A stretch of 20,339 nucleotides of DNA from an uncultured Candidatus Melainabacteria bacterium (lineage in GTDB: Bacteria > Cyanobacteriota > Vampirovibrionia > Gastranaerophilales > Gastranaerophilaceae): positions 1-20,339 of the forward strand of contig CAKVGW010000034.1 in assembly GCA_934747325.1 (NCBI GenBank), given 5' to 3'. Below, piece by piece: positions 13,690-20,339 of the stretch. The translations under genes and the position numbers were made by a program. The notes under the pieces are model-generated. The model was not told the DNA's origin. It saw only the letters and a program-made list of their open reading frames with translations, and made no database searches. Within the stretch, counting starts at the first letter, position 1. Each line of letters opens with the position of its first letter.

Positions 13690-15081
13690 CTATTTCTTTA
13701 ATTTACTTAAATCTAAAACAAGCGGATTATCAGGTGATGATAGCTTAAACATTTTTTTCGCAAAATTTATTATATACCATTTGTTTAAACCAACTTTTGC
13801 AAAAGTTCCGTTATTGCAAAGTTCTATAAGACGATTAACTTGTTTTTGACAATTTTTGTAAGTTTCAGGGTGGCGTAAAAGTTGCTGTTCCATACTTCTG
13901 TTGCCACGCTCACTATTGTAATAAGCAGTAGTTATACCATAATTTTCTATAATATCTTTACCTTTATTTGCAAAAGGAACTAAGTGTTCAATGCTTCCTG
14001 TTGAACCTTGCAATAAATCATAAGCAATTTTTTCAGAAGATGAATTTGCTGCTTTTACAATAAACGCAGAAACATTTTCTCTTGATTTTGGTAAAACAGA
14101 AGCCGTTTTAATCATTTCTTTTGCTAAGTTTTTATCTTCCAATGTATTAGTAATTTTTTGTAAATCATGAATAAAAGACTTTCTGTTAAAATTTACAACA
14201 ATTGGAATATTATAAATTTTAGCACGTGTTTGAGCTATTAAAGTTTCCAGTTCTTTATTATCTTTTAGTTCAGAATCCATTACAGAACTTTCAATTTTTT
14301 TAAGAATATCACTTTTCTTTTTAATCAAATTCTTTTTATTTCTTACCTTTTTATTTTTCTTTGCCTTAGAATGAATATTCTGAACAGAGTATAATTCATC
14401 TTCCGACCTTTCAGAAATTTGTTGTGCAAGACGCAAAATACGTTTCATTACAGTTATTTCATTTTGATTATTTCTTGAATAAATCTCATCCGCAATTCTA
14501 CCAAGTTTATACTTAAACTCTTTTGCACTAAAAGGTACATTAACAGGTTCTTTTACTAATTTTTTATTTACTAAATTCATCAAATTGGCAAATTCTTTTC
14601 TTTGCTCTAAAGGCATATCTTGTGCCATTATTTCCAGTTTTGAAAATATAGGTTGTTGAATTTTTCTTAATTTACTATCATGTTTTGATGCCAGTTCTCT
14701 CATAATTTCATCAAGCTTTTTATCAGGTGCTTGTTTCGCTTTAGTCTTAATCATGCTAAAAACTTCTTTTTCTATAGAATGCAAGCTTGACTCATAAGAT
14801 GATATAAATTTTACTATACTTTTTGCTGTTCCTTGAAATAATTTATTTTCAAAAAATCTTTCTACTACTTTTGGATCAATAACAATTTTTCCTGAATACA
14901 TATCTGGAATTTTATATGACATTAAATCTCTAAGTGCTTCTGCATTACCTGCAGAACGACCGAATGAAACAGTATCACAACTATTGACTTTTTCTATTGG
15001 AGAAAATTTTTCAATTGGAGTTGTAACATTATTTTTTGTTATAAGTGCTAATTTTAGTGAATAATTAGGTAATATTCTCAT
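13690..15081 (-). CDS. Unknown helical protein with HNH-like C-terminus
   Basis: The 463-residue basic protein has no signal peptide. Residues 34-42 (SCDTVSFGR) carry an 'SFG' motif that I associate with Gastranaerophilales proteins; this is recollection, not a search result. Residues 157-227 and 272-340 look like a tandem duplication (KEFANL...NVPFSAKEF...L.RI...M...A, matched by KELETL...VVNFNRKSF...L.KI...M...A), joined by a Lys-rich linker (238-262). Residues 363-396 read SIEHLVPFANKGKD...N...YYNSERGNRSM, the spacing of an HNH nuclease (Glu365-His366, Pro369, Asn380, Asn389, Arg392, Asn394) without zinc cysteines. Nuclease activity is therefore possible but unproven. AAGGA lies nine bases before the ATG. 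It is divergent from the glutaredoxin gene. Confidence 0.6.
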   Translation of the reverse strand: MRILPNYSLKLALITKNNVTTPIEKFSPIEKVNSCDTVSFGRSAGNAEALRDLMSYKIPDMYSGKIVIDPKVVERFFENKLFQGTAKSIVKFISSYESSLHSIEKEVFSMIKTKAKQAPDKKLDEIMRELASKHDSKLRKIQQPIFSKLEIMAQDMPLEQRKEFANLMNLVNKKLVKEPVNVPFSAKEFKYKLGRIADEIYSRNNQNEITVMKRILRLAQQISERSEDELYSVQNIHSKAKKNKKVRNKKNLIKKKSDILKKIESSVMDSELKDNKELETLIAQTRAKIYNIPIVVNFNRKSFIHDLQKITNTLEDKNLAKEMIKTASVLPKSRENVSAFIVKAANSSSEKIAYDLLQGSTGSIEHLVPFANKGKDIIENYGITTAYYNSERGNRSMEQQLLRHPETYKNCQKQVNRLIELCNNGTFAKVGLNKWYIINFAKKMFKLSSPDNPLVLDLSKLKK

Positions 15082-15228
15082 TAAAATAATTCCTTACATA
15101 TATACTAAAAACCAATAAAAAAATTATTTGCTAGATAAAAAACTTTTCTATTGAATAATCAGACATGAATATTTAGGCAATAGTAAATTTTTTTAAATAT
15201 TATAAACTAAAAATACAGGAGGCGTATT

Positions 15229-15459
15229 ATGTTAGATTTATATATATTAGAAAGTTGTCCGTATTGTAAAAAAGTACTTGCTTTTCTAAAAGAATATGAA
15301 ATTAAATTTAATCCTATTGATATTAAAAATAAAGCTAATGAAGAAACTTTAATTAAATTAGGCGGAAAAAGACAAGTTCCGTTTTTAGTTGATAATGATA
15401 GAAATATACAAATGTATGAATCAAATGATATTATTGAATATCTAAAAACTATTGTTTAA
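15229..15459 (+). CDS. Glutaredoxin
   Basis: This 76-residue thioredoxin-fold protein is a minimal dithiol glutaredoxin that would reduce disulfides or glutathionylated proteins in the cytoplasm. The active site CPYC is at residues 10-13. The cis-Pro loop RQVPFL (48-53, Pro51) and the ESNDI motif (64-68), which contacts glutathione or its equivalent, are in place. AGGAGG is seven bases before the ATG. The stop codon lies two bases from that of mnmG on the other strand. A promoter in the divergent gap 15082-15228 is not clear. Whether glutathione or another thiol is the partner cannot be told. Confidence 0.9.
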   Translation: MLDLYILESCPYCKKVLAFLKEYEIKFNPIDIKNKANEETLIKLGGKRQVPFLVDNDRNIQMYESNDIIEYLKTIV

Positions 15460-15461
15460 TA

Positions 15462-17327
15462 TTATTTTCCTAATAAAACCATCAATACAGAAATATCAGC
15501 AGGCTTAACTCCGCCTATTCTTGATGCTTGCGCTAAATTTGTCGGACGAATTTTTTCAAGCTTTTCTTTTGTTTCTGTTGAAATATGTTTAATTTGTGAA
15601 TAATCTATATTTGCAGGTATACGATATTTTTCAAGTTTTTCAGAAGTTTCAACCTGTTGTTCTTGACGTTTTATATAACCGTCATACTTAATCAAAACTT
15701 CAACTTCATCCGTAATATCTTCGCCTAACCCAAGATTATGAGTTTCTTCATCAATTTCTTTAAAAATTTCATAATTAATATTAGGGCGCTTAAGAAGTTC
15801 CGCCATGCGCATCCCACGGTCAATATGTTCACCAACTTTTGCCAAAATAGCGTTTGCTTCCTCAGTTGCAGGAATTTTTGTTTCTTTTAAACGAGCAATT
15901 TCCTTTTCAATATTTGCCTGCTTATCCAAATATCTCTTGTATTGCACTTCGTCAATCAAACCAATTTGATGACCGATTTCTGTTAATCTCGCGTCAGCAT
16001 TATCTTGTCTTAAAAGCAAACGATATTCTGAACGTGAAGTAAGCATTCTATAAGGCTCTTGAATATCTTTTGTAACCAAATCATCAATCAAAGTTCCTGT
16101 ATAAGATGAAGCACGAGAAAGCTCTAAAGGTTCAGAATTATTAAGATATTTAACCGAATTTATACCTGCAATCAAACCTTGCGCCGCAGCTTCTTCATAT
16201 CCGCTCGTACCGTTAATTTGTCCTGCAAAGAATAAACCTTCAATATCTTTTGACATCAAAGAGTGTCTTGTTTGAACAGCAGGAACATAATCATATTCAA
16301 CAGCATAAGCAGGTTTTATGATATGTGCTTTTTCTAACCCTGGCAAAGAACGCAACATTTCAACCTGAACACATGCCGGTAAACTTGTTGAAAAACCTTG
16401 AATATAAACTTCATACGTATTTAAACCTTCCGGTTCAATAAAAATATGGTGCGAAGGATTAGAAGCAAATCTAACAATTTTATCTTCAATAGAAGGGCAA
16501 TAACGAGGCCCAACACCTTGAATCAAACCTTGATACATCGGAGATTTATCCAAGTTTGAGCGAATAATTGCATGCGTTTCTTCATTAGTTCTGGTCAAAT
16601 AACAAGGAACTTGCGGACGAATTGGGCGATTAGGCTTAAATGAATAAAAACTCAATTTTTCATCCCCAGGTTGAACATCCATTTTTGAATAATCAATTGT
16701 TCTTTTATCAACTCTTGCCGGAGTTCCTGTTTTAAGTTTTTTAGTAATTATTCCGTGTTCTCTAAGTGATGCAGAAAGTCCAATTGCAGCGCGTTCTCCA
16801 AGTCTTCCACCGGAATAAGCCTGCAAACCTACATACATTTTACCTTCGAGTGAAGTTCCTGTAGTTAAAATTATAGCTCGGCAAGAATACTCAATTCCGT
16901 ATTCATCAACCGCACCAACAATTTGTTTATCTTTAACTTTTAAATCTGTAATACAAGTTTGCTTAACCCAAATATTATCAGTATTTTCGATAATATGGCG
17001 CATGTATTGCGTGTATTCTTTTTTATCTGACTGTGCTCTTAATGCCCTAACAGCAGGTCCTTTAGAAGAATTAAGCGTTTTCATTTGAATATAGGTAGCA
17101 TCTGCAACTTCGCCCATAACTCCACCCAGTGCATCAATTTCTCTAACAAGAGTTGATTTAGCTGGGCCTCCTATAGCCGGATTGCAAGGTTGAAGTGCTA
17201 TATTATCAACATTAAGCGTACATAAAAGAACATTACAGCCTAATCGAGCCGCACTTAATGCTGCTTCACATCCGGCATGTCCTGCTCCAACTACGATTAC
17301 ATCAAATTTATTATTAAGATAGTCCAT
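15462..17327 (-). CDS. mnmG: tRNA uridine-34 carboxymethylaminomethyl enzyme MnmG (GidA)
   Basis: MnmG works with MnmE to place a carboxymethylaminomethyl group on U34 of tRNAs, using FAD, NADH and methylene-tetrahydrofolate. The FAD-binding loop VVGAGHAGCEAALSAARLG is at residues 12-30. LKTGTPARVDKRTID lies in the middle, and EPYRMLTSRSEYRLLLRQDNAD begins the helical C-terminal half that binds MnmE and tRNA. Length (621) is typical. No ribosome binding site precedes the ATG. TATAAT (17339-17334) lies only six bases before it, so the messenger may be leaderless. MnmE is not adjacent here. The upstream gap contains the iteron-like array. Confidence 0.95.
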   Translation of the reverse strand: MDYLNNKFDVIVVGAGHAGCEAALSAARLGCNVLLCTLNVDNIALQPCNPAIGGPAKSTLVREIDALGGVMGEVADATYIQMKTLNSSKGPAVRALRAQSDKKEYTQYMRHIIENTDNIWVKQTCITDLKVKDKQIVGAVDEYGIEYSCRAIILTTGTSLEGKMYVGLQAYSGGRLGERAAIGLSASLREHGIITKKLKTGTPARVDKRTIDYSKMDVQPGDEKLSFYSFKPNRPIRPQVPCYLTRTNEETHAIIRSNLDKSPMYQGLIQGVGPRYCPSIEDKIVRFASNPSHHIFIEPEGLNTYEVYIQGFSTSLPACVQVEMLRSLPGLEKAHIIKPAYAVEYDYVPAVQTRHSLMSKDIEGLFFAGQINGTSGYEEAAAQGLIAGINSVKYLNNSEPLELSRASSYTGTLIDDLVTKDIQEPYRMLTSRSEYRLLLRQDNADARLTEIGHQIGLIDEVQYKRYLDKQANIEKEIARLKETKIPATEEANAILAKVGEHIDRGMRMAELLKRPNINYEIFKEIDEETHNLGLGEDITDEVEVLIKYDGYIKRQEQQVETSEKLEKYRIPANIDYSQIKHISTETKEKLEKIRPTNLAQASRIGGVKPADISVLMVLLGK

Positions 17328-17333
17328 AGATTA

Positions 17334-17339
17334 ATTATA
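17334..17339 (-). promoter_or_regulatory. -10 element almost touching the mnmG start codon
   Basis: TATAAT on the minus strand ends six bases before ATG 17327. No good -35 is found 16-18 bases upstream. If used, transcription would start at or within a base or two of the ATG. Confidence 0.4.
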
Positions 17340-17506
17340 CAATAAAAATTAAATCAAGATTTTATTGTATTTTTTTTCTAAAAGTTTTGAACTTTTCTTA
17401 TTATTATAATTATATTATTTAATTATATATATAAATTCTTCATCTTCTTCATCTGCTTCAATTATTTGTGCAAAACTTGTTGAAACAAAGTAATAACAAT
17501 GGTTTT

Positions 17507-17730
17507 ACATGTTCAAAAACATGTTCAAAACTTGTAGAAAACTTTCTTGTTTTGAACATGTTTCTACAATAAATTAAAAAAACTAAAAAATCTTTTCAAA
17601 AAAATGTCAAAACATGTTCAAAACTTTTGACTTTTGAACACCTTTTCTACATAGTTTTGAACATGAGAAAATTTAGCGAAAATTTTGTTATCTTTGAAAC
17701 TCTACAATTTAATAAATACGTAGAAATTTA
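17507..17730. repeat. Iteron-like array: TTTTGAACATGT 12-mers and TTTTCTACA boxes
   Basis: The 12-mer ACATGTTCAAAA occurs at 17507-17518, 17519-17530 (abutting) and 17612-17623. Its inverse occurs at 17550-17561, 17655-17665 and, shortened, at 17632-17640. TTTTCTACA occurs at 17643-17651 and inverted at 17533-17541. Variants lie at 17560-17568, about 17700-17706 and about 17719-17726. A perfect 15-bp inverted repeat (17517-17531/17549-17563) and a 12-bp one (17613-17624/17654-17665) flank a very A-rich stretch (17569-17611). No gene of reasonable length exists between 17328 and 17781. The arrangement recalls replication iterons or a regulator array; function is unknown. Confidence 0.8.
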
Positions 17731-17781
17731 CTATTTCAAGATAGAAAAAAGATACAAAAGTTTTGTATTTTTCAGCTATAT

Positions 17782-18498
17782 TTAGTAGTTATAATTATAT
17801 GGAAAATTAAAATTATTTTGTATTATATCTTTTATACAAAGTTCATTATAATCTGCAGCACGATAACGTTTTAATTTTTTGTTTATCATTCTTGCTTTTT
17901 GTAATAAAGCAATAGCATTGTTTGGTTGATTTGGTGCAACTTTTTCTGCCAATTGACAATAAGTTGTCGCTAATTGTGCTTCCACATAGTATTTTGATGT
18001 TGGTATTTTAATTAAACTTTTGAAATTTCTAGCATTGCTATTATAATCTTTGAGTATTTTTTCACAACAATTTTTTTTCATATTTAAAGTTTTAACCAGT
18101 TTTTTATTATTATTTTTTGTATAAATTTTTTCTAAATCAATAATTCTGGCTAATTCATGTAATCCATCTTTATTTTTTCTACAATTCATAATAGCTCTAT
18201 AAATAATCTTTTCAGAACTTTTTTGTAAGTTAAAATTTACACAAAGTTTACATAATTCATTTATTAATAAATCGCTTATATTTTTATTGCCTATATTTTC
18301 AATAGCATTACAAAGTATATTTGTTTTATCCGCAAATTTTTCAACTTGTCCGCTTTTTACAAACAAGTCTTGTGTTGTATAAAAATCAAATTTAACTTTT
18401 TCTAAAGACGTATTTTTGTCAAAACAGTTTTTACTGAAAACATTATATTTTTTTTGAAAAATGTCATTAACAGAGCCTAATTTATACAAAACTTTCAT
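17782..18498 (-). CDS. Unknown helical protein with TPR-like C-terminus
   Basis: The 238-residue protein is rich in Asn, Lys and Cys, without signal peptide or membrane helix. Most of it should be helical. The segment YYVEAQLATTYCQLAEKVAPNQPNNAIALLQKARMINKKL (residues about 171-210) has the alternating small and aromatic residues of tetratricopeptide helices, suggesting a protein-protein interaction role. Nine cysteines are scattered without a recognisable metal pattern. The C-terminus is an Asn/Tyr-rich tail. No family is identified. The ATG at 18498 has no ribosome binding site, and a TATTAT hexamer ends four bases before it. It lies 71 bases downstream of uvrB on the same strand. Confidence 0.6.
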   Translation of the reverse strand: MKVLYKLGSVNDIFQKKYNVFSKNCFDKNTSLEKVKFDFYTTQDLFVKSGQVEKFADKTNILCNAIENIGNKNISDLLINELCKLCVNFNLQKSSEKIIYRAIMNCRKNKDGLHELARIIDLEKIYTKNNNKKLVKTLNMKKNCCEKILKDYNSNARNFKSLIKIPTSKYYVEAQLATTYCQLAEKVAPNQPNNAIALLQKARMINKKLKRYRAADYNELCIKDIIQNNFNFPYNYNY

Positions 18499-18569
18499 AT
18501 TTATAATAAGTATGTATATGTTAAAAAATTGCTTAATTTTAACAAATTTTTACAAAGAAAAAAATCTAA

Positions 18570-20339
18570 TTAAACCATTTCTCTAAGTTTTTTCAACTTA
18601 TCTCTAATTTCTGCTGCGCGTTCAAAATCGAGGATTTTAGCGGCTTTGTGCATATCTTTTTCCAGTTTGTTAATAAGTTTAGGTAAGTCTTTTTTATCAA
18701 TACCCAAATCAACCATTTCTTCTGCAACAATATCTTCAAAATCTCTATAACTTGCAACAAGAGAAAGTAAATTATTTTCAATCGGTTTTTTAATAGTTTG
18801 CGGAATAATCCCGAATTTTTTGTTATGTGCAAGTTGAATTTCTCTTCTGCGGTTTGTTTCGTCAATCGCTTTTTGCATAGAATCTGTTATTTTATCTGCG
18901 TACATAATTACTTCACCGCAAGCATTACGCGCAGCACGTCCGATTGTCTGAATTAAGCTTGTTTCTGAACGCAAAAATCCTTCTTTATCCGCGTCCATAA
19001 TTGCTACAAGCGAAACTTCAGGAATATCTAAGCCTTCTCTCAATAAGTTTACGCCAATCAAAACATCAAATTCACCGAGTCTTAAATCTCTTAAAATTTC
19101 TACACGTTCGATTGATTTAATTCCGCTATGTAAATATCTTACTCGAATGCCTTCTTGCAAGAAAAAGTCGCATAAATCTTCTGCCATGCGTTTTGTAAGG
19201 GTTGTAATGAGAACTCTTTCTTCTTTTTTTGCGCGTTTTTCTATTTCAATTTTCAAATCTCCAATTTGTGTTTCAATTGGACGAACGCTGATTTTAGGGT
19301 CAACAAGTCCTGTTGGACGGATAATTTGTTCAACCATTTGTTTGGAAGTTTTCTTTTCAAATTCCCCCGGGGTTGCTGAAATATAAATTTTTTGTCCGAC
19401 TTTTGAGAAAAATTCTTCGCTCTTAAGCGGTCTGTTATCTTTGGCACAAGGCAATCTAAACCCAAAATCAACAAGTGTTTTCTTGCGCGCCGCATCACCG
19501 TGGTACATTCCGTTAAGCTGTGGAAGCGTAACGTGAGATTCATCAATTACAGTCAGAAAATCGGTTTGAAAATAGTCTAAAAGAGTTGCAGGCGCGGAAC
19601 CCACAGGGCGGCGTTCAATAATACGTGAATAATTTTCAATTCCTGAACAATAACCCATTTCTTTAATCATCTCAATATCGTATTTAACTCTCTGTTGGAG
19701 TCGTTGAGATTCTAAAATTTTGTTTTCACTTTCTAATTCTATTACGCGATTTTTGAGTTCGGTTTTAATCATAGAAATAGTTTCGTCTTCATTTTCATCA
19801 TAAGCAATATAATGTACGGCAGGATAAATCATTACGGACTCAGGTGCTTCAATAATTTCACCAGTTAAATTGTCAATTTTAACGATTTTTTCAATTTCAT
19901 CACCAAAGAAATAAATTCTTGTAATAATTTTTTCATAAGCAGGCATGATTTCTAAAATATCGCCTCTCGCTCTAAACGTTGAACGCTCTAAAACAAGGTC
20001 GTTTCTTGTATATTGAGTCATTACTAGATGTTTGATTAAATCGCCTCTATCTAAAGTATCACCGACTTTAATCTGAATTGTGCCTTTAAAATAGCTTTCA
20101 GGTAAGCCTAAGCCGTAAATACAACTTACAGAAGCCACGATTATTACGTCGTTTCTTTCATAAAGACTTCTTGTTGTGTTGTGACGAAGTCGGTCTATTT
20201 CTTCGTTTATGCTTGCGGATTTTTCTATATAAGTATCTGTTCGCGGAATGTAGGCTTCAGGTTGATAATAATCGTAATATGAAATAAAATATTCAACCGC
20301 GTTGTTTGGAAAAAGTTCTTTAAATTCGTTATAAAGCTG
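18570..20339 (-). CDS. uvrB: Excinuclease ABC subunit UvrB (N-terminus beyond the window)
   Basis: UvrB is the damage-verifying helicase-like subunit of nucleotide excision repair, loaded by UvrA and partner to UvrC. The frame stays open to the right edge. The last visible residues upstream (QLYNEFKELFPNNAVEYFIS, then YYDYYQPEAYIP) match UvrB after its first helicase motif, so roughly 80 N-terminal residues with the Walker A loop are missing. YIEKSASINEEIDRLRH and the beta-hairpin region follow. VIDESH is helicase motif II and QTIGRAARN motif VI. The C-terminus LINKLEKDMHKAAKILDF starts the UVR helix pair that binds UvrC. A GTG at 20138 is internal and not the true start. Confidence 0.95.
   Translation of the reverse strand, partial: QLYNEFKELFPNNAVEYFISYYDYYQPEAYIPRTDTYIEKSASINEEIDRLRHNTTRSLYERNDVIIVASVSCIYGLGLPESYFKGTIQIKVGDTLDRGDLIKHLVMTQYTRNDLVLERSTFRARGDILEIMPAYEKIITRIYFFGDEIEKIVKIDNLTGEIIEAPESVMIYPAVHYIAYDENEDETISMIKTELKNRVIELESENKILESQRLQQRVKYDIEMIKEMGYCSGIENYSRIIERRPVGSAPATLLDYFQTDFLTVIDESHVTLPQLNGMYHGDAARKKTLVDFGFRLPCAKDNRPLKSEEFFSKVGQKIYISATPGEFEKKTSKQMVEQIIRPTGLVDPKISVRPIETQIGDLKIEIEKRAKKEERVLITTLTKRMAEDLCDFFLQEGIRVRYLHSGIKSIERVEILRDLRLGEFDVLIGVNLLREGLDIPEVSLVAIMDADKEGFLRSETSLIQTIGRAARNACGEVIMYADKITDSMQKAIDETNRRREIQLAHNKKFGIIPQTIKKPIENNLLSLVASYRDFEDIVAEEMVDLGIDKKDLPKLINKLEKDMHKAAKILDFERAAEIRDKLKKLREMV

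Noticed and set aside
17509..17577. 22-codon plus-strand frame starting within the 12-mer repeats
   Set aside because: Its codons come from the repeats themselves and there is no ribosome binding site.
17507..17665. LexA (SOS) boxes, given GAAC/GTTC words and nearby uvrB
   Set aside because: No GAAC-N4-GTTC palindrome is formed, and the array is downstream of uvrB, whose promoter is outside the window.
17507..17665. CRISPR array
   Set aside because: Repeats are 12 bases, in both orientations and irregularly spaced; no cas gene is present.
18500..18569. Terminator hairpin after uvrB (GTTAAAA/TTTTAAC)
   Set aside because: Only A-T rich pairing of about seven bases; too weak to call.

Overview
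The window is low-GC bacterial chromosome. It has Gram-negative-type cell-wall genes, an S-layer-homology (SLH) surface protein with a Cys-rich start, and a long lineage-type protein carrying an N-terminal 'SFGR' motif. Together these suggest a gut member of the non-photosynthetic Cyanobacteria relatives (Melainabacteria/Vampirovibrionia, order Gastranaerophilales). That placement is an inference from protein style and was not tested by search. Apart from the PH pair, matrixin, SLH, maf, XRE and glutaredoxin genes, the genes lie on the minus strand.

Layout. 1-400 is a gene-free, repeat-bearing leader region. 400-951 (+) is a secreted matrixin-like zinc protease, convergent with a tail-anchored DUF4145-like protein (1113-1754, -). 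2020-3972 (+) is a strongly expressed-looking SLH protein ending in a strong terminator, followed by a nest of palindromes (4044-4192). 4415-5487 (+) is a tandem pair of membrane proteins with bacterial PH domains, driven by a consensus promoter and bracketed by three copies of an 18-bp palindrome. 5600-9162 (-) is a cell-wall operon, murD-ftsW-murG, with overlapping genes. 9223-10758 (-) is an M2/M3-type zinc peptidase. 10815-11045 (-), a small unknown protein, and maf (11176-11739, +) diverge from promoters that share a -35 element.

11769-12299 holds a compact regulatory module: an XRE-type regulator (+) and a 65-aa helical protein (-) run into each other with overlapping stop codons, and the same operator-like repeat lies in front of both. 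12305-12493 is a 189-bp palindromic (MITE-like) element. Next come rpsA (12550-13608, -, four S1 domains), a 463-aa protein with a duplicated helical core and an HNH-like C-terminus (13690-15081, -), a small glutaredoxin (15229-15459, +) and mnmG (15462-17327, -). The 454-bp gap upstream of mnmG carries an array of 12-mers (TTTTGAACATGT, six copies in both orientations) interleaved with TTTTCTACA boxes. The window ends with an unknown helical protein (17782-18498, -) and uvrB (18570 to the right edge, -, lacking its N-terminus).

Functionally the named genes cover peptidoglycan precursor synthesis and septal wall growth (murD, ftsW, murG), translation and tRNA modification (rpsA, mnmG), nucleotide-pool or septum quality control (maf), DNA repair (uvrB), redox (glutaredoxin) and cell-surface architecture (SLH protein, matrixin). 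The most unusual material is non-coding: the iteron-like array at 17507-17730, the paired operators around the XRE module, and several families of palindromic repeats.
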